From Linyphia triangularis (Eukaryota; Arthropoda; Arachnida; Araneae; Linyphiidae): a stretch of DNA of 64,000 nt. Made by a program: the position numbers and the translations under genes. The notes beneath the pieces are model-generated. The model was not told the origin of the DNA and searched no databases. It saw nothing but the letters and a program-made list of their open reading frames with translations. Position 1 is the first letter of the stretch; the number at the start of each line of letters is the position of its first letter. Of this stretch, positions 34,517 through 46,770 are shown in pieces. Location of the stretch: contig OZ021725.1 in NCBI GenBank assembly GCA_963978545.1, forward strand, positions 10,419,346 through 10,483,345. Reading direction: 5' to 3'.

Positions 34517-35778
34517 TCTCTCTATATATAAGACAAAGCCCTCACTGACTGACTCACTCATCACTAATTCTCCCACTTCACACAAGTCCGCAACTCTGAA
34601 AATTAGTACAAATATCAACAATGGTAAACGTAGAAAAAGTAGGCTATTACGATCACGATTAACCCACTTTCAGTGGTCGAAAAGGGGTTAAACGTCCCAA
34701 ACGAGGGATATTCGAATGTCCAACTTCCCATATGATCACAACATTAAAAATTGGTGCAAATGACAACAAAGACAAGCATGCATAGAAAAAGTAAGCTATT
34801 CCGATCTCGATTAACTCACTTTAAGGGGTGGAAAAGGGGTTAAATGTTCCAAACGAGGGATATTCGAATGTCCCACTCCCCACATGGTCATAACATTGAA
34901 AATTATTGCAAATGACAACAAAGACAAGCATAGGAAAAGTAAGCTATTCCAATCTCGATTAACCCACTTTAAGGGTTGGAAAAGGGGTTAAATGTTCCAA
35001 ACGAGGGATATTCGAATGTCCCACTTCCCACATGGTCATAACATTGAAAATTATCGCAAATGACAACAAAGACAAGCATAGGAAAAGTAAGCTATTCCGA
35101 TCTCGATTAACCCACTTTAAGGGCTCGAAAAGGGGTTAAATGTTCCAAACGAGGGATATTCGAATGTCCCACTTCCCACATGGTCACAACATTGAAAATT
35201 ATTGCAAATGACAATAAATAAAAACATACGAAAATTAAGCTTTTCCGATCTCGATTAATCCACTTCAAGGGGTGGAAAAAAGGGTTAAACGTTCCAAACG
35301 AGGAATATTCGAATGTCCCATTTCCCACATGGTCACAACATTGAAAATTGGTGCAAATGACAACAAAGCCAAATGTAGAAAAAGTAAGCTATTCCAATCT
35401 GGATTAACCCACTTTAAGCGGTGGAAAAGGGATTAAACGTTCCTAACGAGAGATATCCGAATGACCCACTTCCAATGTTGTCACAATTCTGTTTTTTGGT
35501 GCAAATGTTAAGAAGGGCAAACATAGAAAAAAATTAGTTGTAAACAATCAGTTATAAGTTAAAATTATTAAAAAGAACCAAAGGGGAGGGGGGGGGGTTA
35601 AACCATCTAAACGATGGATATTCGAATGTCTCATTTCCAATATTTTCTCAATTGCAAATTTTGGGAAATGTCGGGATCGAAATGGAAGCAAACGTCTGAA
35701 GTCTAGAATACATGAATATCTTTTGATTGCTAAACTGCACATGGTAAAATTTCGTTGCGCAGCCTGATATTCAGCTAG
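34517..35778 (+). mobile_element. Helitron-like non-autonomous element with internal tandem repeats
   Basis: The left end TCTCTCTATATATAAG is preceded by A. The right end TATTCAGCTAG is followed by T. This fits canonical Helitron insertion between A and T, with 5' TC and 3' CTRR. The interior has about seven units of about 148 bp, each with GGGGTTAAA(T/C)GTTCC, ATATTCGAATGTCCCA and CACATGGTCA blocks. No Rep/helicase coding. A 3' hairpin was not clearly seen. Confidence 0.6.
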
Positions 35779-36116
35779 TATATATACAAAGGAGAAACTC
35801 ACCACACATAGCGAAGCCCCTAAAATAAGAAATGGTAAAAAAAAAAATACTTTTGCGTACTATAGCATTGACCATTGGCGACCTTATATAGACTACGAAA
35901 TAATCGCCACTTATTGAATTTTTGTTCCTTTTGCTACGAGTTTTTACAAATCTGAATAAAATTTTGTTGAAAATAATTTTATATCATCACCATTCTCCTT
36001 GAATGCATAAATGCTTCATGCATAGTGGTCCGATAAATTGAACTTTCTTAGAAAAATCCTGGTAATTGGATGTTGTTGAAAATTTGTTTTTAAACTCTCT
36101 TAAAATAACATAATAA
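35779..36116. other. Spacer, nothing recognised
   Basis: AT-rich without supported features. Confidence 0.5.
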
Positions 36117-36124
36117 TTTAAATC

Positions 36125-36421
36125 CATAGACTTATTATTATCAATAGACTGCGCGTTCCCACTTCAATCATACAACGAGAATGAAACCAAAATGAATCAC
36201 AAAATTCGTCTATCAGTCACGTGGTTTTTAATTTGGCTACGTCGTAAAATTAATGCTTTATCTAATAATCTTATTATCCTTTATCGCCTGAGTGAGGAGA
36301 AACCCGCCAAATCTGCAACCCTGCTCCCAAAAAGTCCCTACTCATGTGATTCATTTTGGTTTCATTCTCGTTGTATAATTGAAGTGGGAACGCGCAGTCT
36401 ATTGATAATAATAAGTCTATG
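36125..36421. mobile_element. hAT-type MITE
   Basis: Near-perfect inverted arms of about 85 bp begin CATAGACTTATTATTATCAA. The flanking 8-bp sequences TTTAAATC (36117-36124) and TTTAAATT (36422-36429) agree at seven positions, as expected of a hAT-sized duplication. The arms include CTGCGCGTTCCCACTTCAAT. Confidence 0.8.
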
Positions 36422-37169
36422 TTTAAATTCAATGATTAAAGAGTGGTAAGCTAATTATATAGTTCTCGTACTCGACCGTCAACAAAAATTTCGCCATCGA
36501 TTGACGGTTTAATACGTAAGTACCCAAAAAAGATCAATTTGTAACCCTTTCAAACCAAAGAAGCTTCCTTGAAAATTTAAAATTATGACTGCTAAACATT
36601 TTTAAATTAGTTCTCTGTGTACAAATAAGTAAACAATTTAAAATTAGTACCGTAAAAAAAAGGATCAAAATCCCAGCAAAAACATTACTTTTACTTCATT
36701 ACTGCTGAACTTTATTTAACCACTAGAAAGATCTGAAGTTTTGGTGTTTATCAAACAAGGTTTCAAGTTTTTAGCCAAATCTCTCAGAAAATGTGCCGAT
36801 CAAAATCAAACGAAATGTAAGGCCAGTTAAGACAAACTACAATGTCTTTCGTTATTAAAGAATCTATGACAATGCCTAATTTTCGTAAGTAGAATGGCTT
36901 TCTTATACGAAACAATCGTAAGATTGAGGAAAATTCGCTACATACAGGGTGTTTATAAAGCAACTATACATTCTTGTGAAAATCACATTTTAATGCACAT
37001 AAATTACTATATTAATCAAACATATATCATACCAGGATACATCTTTAATACATCATAATGTGCATCCCCCCACCCCCCTCCTCAACCCCCTGCCCAGTTA
37101 TGCACAGCACCCAGCTTTCCACACGTTCCACCGAGGCTTGCCAAGAATGTGAGCCCCACGGTTTCACCA

Positions 37170-37378
37170 AATTTAATCCTTCTTAGTTTTCTTTACGTAG
37201 AGATTTATAAACTGTAAGGTGTACCAGATGAGCATACGCAAAATTGAGCATCTTAAACAACGGATTACAGCCGCAATTGGGGAAAATACACCAGCTAAGT
37301 TGCTACATGTTTTCCGGGACATGGTAGAACGTTGCGTGCTGTGCCGAGAAGTGCAAGGAAGACGCATTGAAATGTACT
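37170..37378 (+). pseudogene. C-terminal transposase remnant (Tc1/mariner-like DDE), copy B
   Basis: Same frame as at 16247: HLKQRITAAIGEN and MVERCVLCREVQGRRIEMY tail, with the same upstream stop. Non-functional. Confidence 0.75.
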
Positions 37379-37473
37379 AAATGTGTGTCCTAGTATGATA
37401 TGAAGCGTTTCATACTGTATTTCAAGAGAAAAAACCCTCAAAGAAAAGTTTTACGTTTCTCACAACGTTAGCG

Positions 37474-37651
37474 CCCGACCAAACGGTATAGTGGTTAGCG
37501 TGCCAGCTTCTAGACCGCGAGGTTGCGGGTTCGAGTCCCGTGCTAGGCATGGGTGTTTGTAAATGTATGTTGGCTTGTCTAATGACGAAAGTTTCGGCGC
37601 ATTATAGCCCTCGTGTTGCTGACGGCGCCAGATAATCTGAATACAACCAAC
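37474..37651 (+). mobile_element. tRNA-derived SINE, family 1, copy 3
   Basis: Carried by the segmental duplication, with the same CACAACGTTAGCG duplications at 37461-37473 and 37652-37664. Confidence 0.93.
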
Positions 37652-37906
37652 CACAACGTTAGCGTCCACTTTCTGCTTGCCAAAGCTTCAAACAGAAAAT
37701 GTGAATAAACCATCTTGTTGTATTCCTTAGTTCTTCAATAACAAGGCTTTCTATTGAAATTAATAAATAAATAAATAAATAAATAAATAGACTGGTGGAT
37801 TCTTCCATTTCGCATGGAACGCCTCATGTTTGTTTGATTAATAATGTAATTTATGCAGTAAAATGTGATTATTACAAGAATGTGTAGTTACTTTATAATC
37901 ACTCTT

Positions 37907-38568
37907 ATAACAAACGTTTTATAGTATGAATAAAGATGGAGCCATTTTCATCACACCCACAACTTTGTAAGTGGATAATTATGTTTCTACATTTTTTTAA
38001 CCGGAGAGAAGATTCAGATATCAGTAAAGAAGCGTAGTCGATCTTTCCACGACTTAATTTTGATTCAGGTATTTCCCTATTAAATTCAATGTGTCCTTTT
38101 GCATTGTACCCTAATGTACTGTTTGTATCAATTGTGTAAATTTAAATGTTTGTTTGTTTGTCCTTTAGTAACTGTAATTAATTCAAGTTTAAAATTTTCC
38201 CCGAGATCTTTTGTTCACGTTGGTTACACCACAATATATTTACCTTATAATCAGTTACACTCTGTATTTTTCACTTAGATAAAATACCGATCGGCTACTT
38301 ATGTAAAACCTTCTACTTAAAATCAAGCAGATAAAAATGTCCAAATCACAGTTAAAAAAGACTTTTGATAGAAAATTAAAAAAAAATAATAATTTATGAT
38401 TGGTGAAAAACAAAACTTTCATGGCCGTTAAATTCTGCTTGAGCCACATGCAGGATTTAGACGACATCGTAGCAACTACGTGTTTGTGGATTAAGGACTT
38501 AAGTCAAATTCAGACATCGTTTCTAATTCAGTCTCTTGAAATATGCTGTCCTCACACGTATTGATTGT

Positions 38569-38601
<33 letters not shown>

Positions 38602-39640
38602 CAATTTCACTCAGGATTCTTTTATGACATGAAGATAATTCGAAAATTTGATTATCTATCTTTTCAACTCTAATGCAATATTTTTATAATGCGACAGAGG
38701 ACATATAGAATAATAAAAAATAAATAAGTAAGATAATATGTTGATGGTATACTTCGCAAGATTGCTCCAATTGCGAAAGTAATCATCAAAGTAATTTGCA
38801 AAATTTTATAAAAAGTTCTGAAATAAAATGTTTCATTCAATATTGTTTTCAAGTTATTGGAACAAAATAAAAGCTTTTGCTCGAAAGCATTGTATGAAAG
38901 ATTTTCGAATTATTTTCAAGAGTTACAAAATAGGATTACTTAGTAAATTGTTTTTAGTGCATATTATTGATCATTGTCTTTTTAAAAAAGTTGAAAGACG
39001 AGGAGGTCTATTGGTTAAAGATTATGACTGAGCACTTACATTTAATTGGGTTATTGATTATTTACATGCGTGATAGTAAAACTACCTATTAGAAACTTTA
39101 TTATTATGATAGAGATAAACAGCAATGTTTCGTGCTTTTTTTTCTGAGGTAAGTTAAATCCTCATTTCTCTGTGATGTTGTTTGAAGAGAACTTATTCCT
39201 TGTCCTTTAGAAATTAATATCATTTTACGCCACTCTCTTGGAATGGTAAAAACGTAATAACGAAAGACAATAAGTTAATGAAGAATTATAGTTTATTGAA
39301 AAATATCGAGGAAGAAGTATTTGTATTTAATGAATGTTTTTCAGCTTTAGCTGAACAAGTATTTCTAACCTGAAGAGCAAGTATGAAGAATCATTAAAAA
39401 GAAGCTACGCAACTTTTTGGAAAATTTAAAAAACTTTAGCGAGGTAATATCTCATCATTCTCTAAAGAAAATATTAAAACGAGAAAAGTTTTTATTATAA
39501 CTTTAGATTGCCTTTCTTTTTCTTTTAATGGGGCAGATTTTATAATAGCAAAATACTAAGTTTTTCGCAAATTGAATATCGTATGAAAGAATTGTGACTG
39601 AGTCGAATGAATTATTACATAGATTATACCGTAGCCCAAA
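37907..39640 (+). promoter_or_regulatory. Upstream region of gustatory receptor B
   Basis: Equivalent of 16980-18713, with the same donor-like GAGGTAAGTTAAATC at about 39147. No coding ORF. A long T run is at 38574-38600. Confidence 0.35.
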
Positions 39641-40831
39641 ATGTATCTAAAAAATTCAAGAGTTCATATGGCAAATAATTTAAGCTGTCAGTTTGGCTTC
39701 CACGAAAGTCACAGTTTACCAAAAGAGGTTGACATCAAGAAAACCAACGCAAAATACGATCCCAAAAGAAAGAACTGTCTGAATGAATTATTGTTTTGGT
39801 TACGAATTTGTTCAAATTCAGACAAATCCGTCCTGGGAAGATGTGTACTTTACCTTCTCTATGCTACGTTAGTCTACGTTAGTTTAGAGTACTGTACAAT
39901 ATTGGCCTTTAGTAATGGTAGTGTTCAAAAATTGAAACTTTTAATAGTTCAGATTGTTTCTTACATATTAAGCACGTTAGCTTGGTACACCTTGAGATGC
40001 AAAAGAAAGCAATTGTCTGCTCTGTTTCTAAATCTTGAAAAATATAACCTCACTACAGATTCAAACAAGAAAATAAACATTTGTGTGTTTCTCACTTTCA
40101 TTCCACTTATAATTTACGTATCCTTCGTAATTTATTATGTTTCTACTGAGCATATTCCAAATTCAGAGTTCGGATTTGAATTGAAATCTGCCTACATAAA
40201 GGTCACATTAGTTCTTACATGGTCTTTTTTCCGCACTTTCGTCTGCTCCACTCTAACCAACTTGATCATGCTGCTTTACCTATCGGTATGTCATCGTTGT
40301 AGTCAAGCACTGAAAAGTCTTACAGAAGACATTAAGAAATGTCCGCTAGAGTGCTTTACAATGGCGAAACAAGTAGACATCCTTAGAGGAGAAGCTAATG
40401 TGGAAGACGTTTTGAACGATCTGCAGAATACGTTTTCTGTGCCATCTTTCTTTATATTCGTAGCACATATGTCCTATGGCAGCAGTGTGATAGCTATATT
40501 TCTGTTTGGTTCCGTTGACCGAATTAGCAACTCCATTATGATATCTATGTTCCTGGTCAGTTCTCTATTCTGTGCGATTGCTTGTCTTTGGTATGCCGGA
40601 GGGGTTCCGATTACGATGGCCAACTTCAAGCAGGAGTTCTCAAAGAAAACTCAGATGATTATGATAGAACTTGGATCGGTGGAAGTCTCGCATTACGAAA
40701 AAGGATTGTACGAGAGAGAGAATATCGTCTTGACTGGTTGCGACATCTTTCATTACACGCGAAATTCCATTTTGGCCGTGCTTGGTGCATTGTTCACTTA
40801 TACTATTCTATTATTAAACTATATAGACTGA
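39641..40831 (+). CDS. Gustatory receptor-like seven-helix protein, copy B
   Basis: A 396-residue intact ORF, tandem paralogue of the gene at 18714 with the same seven-helix layout and terminal FTYTILLLNY. Amino-acid differences are few and scattered, except for a cluster in helix 6 (about residues 298-314), where DNA divergence rises to roughly one base in six. Single changes elsewhere include residues near 130, 168, 182, 250 and 351. Both frames are free of disruptions, so both copies may be expressed. The upstream region is duplicated too, so expression may overlap. Confidence 0.85.
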   Translation: MYLKNSRVHMANNLSCQFGFHESHSLPKEVDIKKTNAKYDPKRKNCLNELLFWLRICSNSDKSVLGRCVLYLLYATLVYVSLEYCTILAFSNGSVQKLKLLIVQIVSYILSTLAWYTLRCKRKQLSALFLNLEKYNLTTDSNKKINICVFLTFIPLIIYVSFVIYYVSTEHIPNSEFGFELKSAYIKVTLVLTWSFFRTFVCSTLTNLIMLLYLSVCHRCSQALKSLTEDIKKCPLECFTMAKQVDILRGEANVEDVLNDLQNTFSVPSFFIFVAHMSYGSSVIAIFLFGSVDRISNSIMISMFLVSSLFCAIACLWYAGGVPITMANFKQEFSKKTQMIMIELGSVEVSHYEKGLYERENIVLTGCDIFHYTRNSILAVLGALFTYTILLLNYID

Positions 40832-41269
40832 GAACTGTGAACGTTAAATTTCTCTGTCTGGAATTGAGAACGTTTCTAATCGCTGAAATTATTAGGAATG
40901 AGTATTTCTTTGTAAATGAAAACGTTTCGTATGGGCCTAATATAGAAAAATTCAAGGTATCAAAAATAACAAGGGCAATAATTCAGTTATGATAGTTTTT
41001 ATAGATTGTTCAAAATAAATAATTTAGGCGATAATTTGTGAATATAATACATGAATTGTATTAAAGCTTATGCGGCGATATTCATTTACTAAATGAGTAC
41101 TTATCATTTTTAAATACTTACGGGATGTAAATCAAGCACAATGGATTATTACCTACGATTGCTATCTTTTTATTGCGTTCACTGCTTTTAATGAAATACT
41201 ATGGAAATTAACATGGTATGATCGCAAACTATACAGGAATCACAGGTTTTACTCGAATATTGTAGGAGG

Positions 41270-41620
41270 GTATCATGGTATATTTGCAATCATTTCAAAA
41301 GATTGAGCGTTTCTTAATGGGAATGTTTATACCATCAGTTCTCTGTTCATTGCAATAATCGGTCTTTGGTGCGTGTTCGGAAATTCGGTGTGTCGATTTC
41401 TAAGGACAACTTCAAACAGGTTTATACTCCGGGAAGACTCATTCGATGTCGTTTTGTGACTGGTAGAAGATCGCAATGCGTAAGGGGTGAGTTGGAAGAG
41501 TTTAAGTATCGCATTGATTGGGTTGTGTGAGATTGTCGCTCGCCTACTGGCGGCTTTATCTATACAGTACTGACTTGTTGCATTGTCTTTTATATGAAGA
41601 GTAATTCTGTTTAAGCTGTA
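41270..41620 (+). pseudogene. Relic of a second gustatory receptor 3' end, copy B
   Basis: Equivalent of 20335-20680; same helix 6 and FKQ-region similarity and the same broken frame. Confidence 0.7.
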
Positions 41621-42505
41621 CTTTGCATTTTCCTCACCTATGTAATTTATCGCATTGAAAATAGAGCGTGGTTGTCTGTAATATCTGTTATACGTCACTC
41701 TTAATGTCTGTTATTGAACAATTCGGATTTGTCTGGAGTTTAAATAAAGTAACAGGAGTTCATTGATCAGCCAATATGTAATGCTTACTTTAACAATATT
41801 TATATTTATTGAACACGTGTTTTTGTCCAACGAAATACCAAGAGTTTAACTATGAAGTTAAATGAACATGAACTTTTTTCTTATGGTCATTTTTAAAGCA
41901 AACTCTGCATTTTATGTTTTTATTAATCGCTTTGATATTCTCAAATTTTAAAATTAAAGTAGGAGAAGAAATTTTTTTTTTTTTTTTTTTTAAATGTACT
42001 CATTATCCCTGTCTATATATTTAATGCTGTCGCCATCACATGTAAAAAAATTAAAAACTGATTTGAAATATGATAGTTTTATTTTCAACAAACACCTAAC
42101 ACAATTTTACAATTATTGAGGAAGATATTTTTTTTTTAAAATGTTGAGGAATTGAATAGTGATAAAAAATGGCGTGAAAAGATAATAAAAAAAGTCTAAT
42201 TTTTCATGTCCTGTGACCCAAAGCCATTTGATCAGTATGATGTAAAATATACATGATATAAATTCTTATTTGTGGATACCAAAGACAAAATGTGATATAC
42301 TTGAAATTTATGTCCAAGCATGCTATCGGCACCATTCAAAATATCTTAATTTTTACCAAATAATAATTTGCTTAGAAAGAAAGAAAAAGTAAATGGAACC
42401 ATTTCCATCCATTGATATTCTCACCAACACAGTTTTCAATAGAGTTTAAAATCAAGAAATATCCAGAGGGGAATAAGAGCTTCAAGTTATTTTCCCATAG
42501 TGCAC
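41621..42505. other. Intergenic between convergent genes, copy B
   Basis: Matches 20681-21574. A T run is at 41972-41991. No additional gene. Confidence 0.4.
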
Positions 42506-43840
42506 TTAACATACATATGGAGGGTCTCTGTCGTAGCAGCGACCTTTGAGTCCTACAACGATAAAACTCCTTCCAGTCTGGTTTTTGAACCTTATCGTAT
42601 TCTCACTGCCTGACTGCGAGTATATCCATTCATTTTGAGGCAAGAGTCTCATTCCACTGTTCACCGTGGTAGGATACACGTACCGAGTTGTAAGATTAGC
42701 TCGTAACTGGATCTGATGAAAAACAGTCTTGGACCTGGCGGGGAAAGTGGCACAAAGCTTATCGCCCAACGCCTCGCACCTCACCAAAACACAATTCTCC
42801 TCGCACCAGTGATACCTTCCAAAAGCATCGTATGTCCCGTTCCAGACACCCAGATAGAACCTCTCGGACATCTTGTTCGCATTGTAGTCCAGCGAGCAGC
42901 ACATTCCGTTGTTGCACGCTTCCACGTGCCCACTGCTTTTAGTCAGTTTAACGAAGGTGTAGTTGCTCATGTTCTCTTCCGCACAACGATGCTTATTGTT
43001 GATTTTGTCAGTGTCATTCAGAATTAGCCTCGAACATTCCAGCCGGACGTGTTTGCCGTCTTGTTTGTGGCTCCAGGATTCATCTTTGGTGATCGAAGTC
43101 ACGCTGTCTTCTAGAGGAACAGACTCAAACCCTTTTTTCGAGATTCTAGACACGGTCATCTTAGACAGTCCATCCGGATTGTAAGTATAGACCAGGGCTC
43201 CGTTCATGCCATGGAATATGCCGCTGCCCATGGCGAAGTAACCCGGAACATGGACATTTGCAGCTATGAGAGTGGCATTATTGCCCATGGCCGATCCCTG
43301 CCAGAATGGCACAGACATAAACTGGTGCGCTATTTCGGCCCACATGGTTGGGGACATTATGCCATCGACGTTTGACCACTGGGAAACATCCCCCATCCTC
43401 TTGAAGAAGATGTCGAAAGAGATGAAGGTTGCGAATCTGCCAAAATCCGTCTGGAAGGTAGGATCCGGGTGCTGCTCTCTTGCCAAGTCCATTCCAAGCT
43501 CGAAGAAAAGGTGCTCTTTGTGGTACTTGAGCACAAGTACTTCTTCCCTGTCGAAGACTACGTTGGCGTTGAGGTGAAAAACCCCGTCGGATGGACACTC
43601 TTTGTCATGACTTTCGCATTTCTGGATATCTCCCATGTTGGCCACCACGAACATGTAATTTGATCTCGCAATGCAGCTGAGGGACATGAGGATTGGTCGC
43701 TGAGAATAGATTTCTTTCTCCTTGCACGGATTAGTGAAAGTTTTCTTCGGATCAGGAATCTTTTCTAAAAAGTCTTTCAGTTTGAGTCTGTCAGTTGGTG
43801 AGAATAAACCGTATTCAGGGAATACAATTACATCCGCTCC
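42506..43840 (-). CDS. Vanin/biotinidase-like protein, exon 2, copy B (joins exon 1 at 52294-52521)
   Basis: Together with exon 1 this gives a 520-residue protein, close to the roughly 500-residue vertebrate vanins. In the joined numbering the catalytic Glu is 85 (IVFPEYG) and the catalytic Lys is 184 (KYHKEHLF). Residue 217 is Ser (FISFDIFF) in place of the Cys nucleophile. The spacings of 99 and 33 equal those remembered for human VNN1 (Glu79, Lys178, Cys211), so the alignment is secure. The acceptor is TTTACTGTTTCAG and the junction is phase 0. The C-terminal vanin domain is Cys-rich and ends without a hydrophobic tail, so a secreted protein rather than a GPI-anchored one is likely. Loss of the nucleophile suggests a non-enzymatic or altered role. 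Confidence 0.88.
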   Translation of the reverse strand, partial: GADVIVFPEYGLFSPTDRLKLKDFLEKIPDPKKTFTNPCKEKEIYSQRPILMSLSCIARSNYMFVVANMGDIQKCESHDKECPSDGVFHLNANVVFDREEVLVLKYHKEHLFFELGMDLAREQHPDPTFQTDFGRFATFISFDIFFKRMGDVSQWSNVDGIMSPTMWAEIAHQFMSVPFWQGSAMGNNATLIAANVHVPGYFAMGSGIFHGMNGALVYTYNPDGLSKMTVSRISKKGFESVPLEDSVTSITKDESWSHKQDGKHVRLECSRLILNDTDKINNKHRCAEENMSNYTFVKLTKSSGHVEACNNGMCCSLDYNANKMSERFYLGVWNGTYDAFGRYHWCEENCVLVRCEALGDKLCATFPARSKTVFHQIQLRANLTTRYVYPTTVNSGMRLLPQNEWIYSQSGSENTIRFKNQTGRSFIVVGLKGRCYDRDPPYVC

Positions 43841-43917
43841 CTGAAACAGTAAATTTCATTTTATACAGTCCATATAGAAGCATGTAAGGTTATTTTGATA
43901 AACTTATGTAATTGGTA

Positions 43918-46770
43918 TTAAGAGCAAGATTCTGAGAGATTGAGCCACTTAACATTAGGGGGTGATTCACACCATCTCCGATTGTCCCCAACTTTAAACT
44001 AGGTGTCATTGGATAGAACTATATTAGTACTATTTATTAATACATAAAACATTGAGGTAAGTTGAACACGTTGGAAGTTATTTGGCGCCAAAATCGAAAA
44101 ATCTCCTAATTTGACACAAATTTGAGTTCGTATATCTTGCTGCGGGAACAGTATATTAACACAACGCTGAGACTATTTAAACACTCTTTTATTTTACTTA
44201 TTAAGAAATTAAACTTTATTGAGGCAAATTAAACTTTATTGAGGCAAATTAAAGAAAAAAAAAATAAATGATTTTTGTTTGTTACACCCTTTCCTTACAT
44301 ATTGATGCATTACTGTTTTCATTCATGTTTTCAAAAATTAATCGGTTTTCACTTCACTCTTTCTCCTGTTTATAACAATTGCTTGTTGTATGTCTTTTAA
44401 GCTAGGAACTGTGACTGGATTGGCTCCAGAAAGTTACAAAGAACGGAAAAAACCCAAACTTCGATGCACTGTGTCGATAACATCAAACAATGGCCAATTA
44501 AACTTAACAGCTCCTCTCTGGTGAAGAAATTCCTTTTCAAACATGTCATCCCCACAATTTTCTAGCAGTTTATCAATATAAAATCGTTTATCATACAGGA
44601 GTGAGTATAAAAAATGGGGCTGAATCTCATATTCTCAGTCCTGATCAGCAATTAGCTTTATCTCTTTTATGATATTCTCCAATTGTTGAGGGACAGTAAT
44701 TTCGATTTCAAATGTGAATTTACCATGCAATCAGTTCCATGCACAAGTCAGACCAAACCCTAAAGACGAAGATAATATCATTTAGTCGAAAATTTGTAAC
44801 TCTGATGTTTTGCCCAGAAGAAAATTGCACATCAACGTTTGAAACTGCAGAGGATTTTTCCCTACATATTGCTAGAGGAGAACACCAAATTCCTAAAACA
44901 ATCACAGGTCAAGACAAATCCAGGAGTGCATTTTCAAAAAGAATGGAAGCTAGAACAAAAAAGACTAATTATGCAGTGACTGCAGATTTTGAAGAACCCA
45001 CTTTAGAGAATATGAATTGCATCTATTCATGCCATCTATATACCTGATTGTCTCCAATGATTCCAAAATAAAATTCGTCATCTTGTTCAATGACTTCATC
45101 TTCAATAACACTGCATATTTCGATCGTACCTTTCATTCTGTGGAAATGTGACATAACTTGTTCCCGTGTCAAATATTCATTTGAACAAAATTTCTTCTTT
45201 CCATCAACTGTGAGATTGCTCATCATACTTACAACAGTTTGGGGTGTTAATTTATTTCCTGTTTTATTTCCTTTGTTGAAGTATTATAAACTGTTTTTGA
45301 TTTTGGTTCTTGAACTTTCCTTTTGGGTTTCAGTGCCTATCCTTTGCGCACAAGACTTGATTAGATGTAATTTTTATTATCTGTAATGGGTTCTTCAAAA
45401 GCTGCAGTAATTTCATAATTGGTCTGTTTTGTCACTGCTTCCATTCTTTTTGCAAATGCACTACTGGTTTTGTCTTGACTAGTTATTATTTTAGAAATTT
45501 GATGTTCTTCTCTATAGCAATATGTAGAGACAAATCCTCTGCAGTTTCAAATGTTGATGAGCAATTTTTGGGGGGGCTAAACATCAGAGTTATAAATTTA
45601 TGGCTGAGTGACATTGTCTTCGTCTATAAGGTGTGGCGTGACTTGTGCCTGGAACAGATTGGATGGTGAATTTGCAGTTGAAATCCAAAGAACTGTCCCC
45701 TAACAAATGGAGAATATCATAAAAGAGATAAAGGTAATTCCAGATAAGAATGCGGATATGAAATGCGGCCCCATTCTTTTTACGCTGTCCTATATACAAT
45801 AAACGGATTTACATTAGTAAACTACTAGAAGATTGTGGAGATAAAGTGTTTAAAATGACATTTCTTCATCAGAGAGGAGCCAATGAGTTTAAGTAGCCAT
45901 TGCGTGATCCGAAGCTCAGTTTTCTTTGGTACTTTGCAACTTTCTGGAGCCGAATCAGTCAAAGTTCCTAGCTTAAAAGACATACTACAAGCAATTGTTA
46001 TAAGCATGAGGAAGAGAAAAGTGAAAATCGATTAATTTTTGAAAACATGAATGAAAACATAATGCATCAATATGTAAGAATGGGGAGCAACAAAAAAAAA
46101 ATCACTTATTTTTTTCTCTTCAACTTGCCTCAATAAAATTTAATTTCTCATTTAGTATAATAAAAGAATACTTAAATAGTCTCAGCGTGGTGTCAATATA
46201 TTGTTTCCTCAGCAAGATGTACAAGCTCAAATTTGTGTCAAATTCGGAGATTTTTCGATTTTGGAGCCAAATAACTTCCAACGTGTTCAACTTGCCTCAA
46301 TGTTTTATGTATTAATAAATAGTAATAATATAGCTCTATCCAATGACACCTAGTTTGAAGTGACAAATCAAACGCGCAAGATATAATTCAGTCTTGAAAA
46401 TGGTAAAAAACATGAAAACATGGACATTTCATGACCTTGAATTACCTTGCGCAATTGACTTGCCATGAACTTTTTATATGTTTTATAAAGATCTATTCTA
46501 GTACATTCCACAACAGAAGATATGAAGGTGGCAAGTTCCTTGTGAATTTTTAGACGGATAAATATAGTTTTCATGTGTCACAAAAACACCAATTTTTTCA
46601 TTTTTAAAGGTGATCTTTGACACGTCATAGAATTTGAGCGGTGCAACTACGGAACAAATAATTTCAGATTTTATCATCTAATAAGGACAGTAGCAACTGG
46701 TAATTTTTTGGGGACAATCGGAGATGGTGTGAATCAGGGGTGGTTCAAATTCTCAGAATCTTGCTCTTAA
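43918..46770. mobile_element. TTAA-flanked fold-back element, copy B
   Basis: Same TTAA and GAGCAAGATTCTGAG ends as copy A (TTAA at 43918-43921 and 46767-46770). The outer part of the left arm is deleted (join near 43991), so the arms are unequal. The centre retains about 27 bp near 45330 that copy A lacks. Confidence 0.85.
44739..45047 (+). pseudogene. C2H2-finger ORF remnant in left arm of TTAA element, copy B
   Basis: Same frame as 24154-24462, with one change near the finger (EDFSLHIARGEH). The unique centre again carries the minus-strand stretch KKFCSNEYLTREQVMSHF at 45023-45226. Confidence 0.5.

Larger units (their letters stand above)
36945..37906 (+). mobile_element. DDE transposon with terminal inverted repeats, copy B
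   Basis: Counterpart of the element at 16022, same ends and contents. The internal (AAAT)n microsatellite differs in length. Confidence 0.8.

Noticed and set aside
34590..35640. CRISPR-like array
   Set aside because: Units of about 148 bp without the short-repeat/unique-spacer pattern; it is the interior of a Helitron-like element in a eukaryotic genome.
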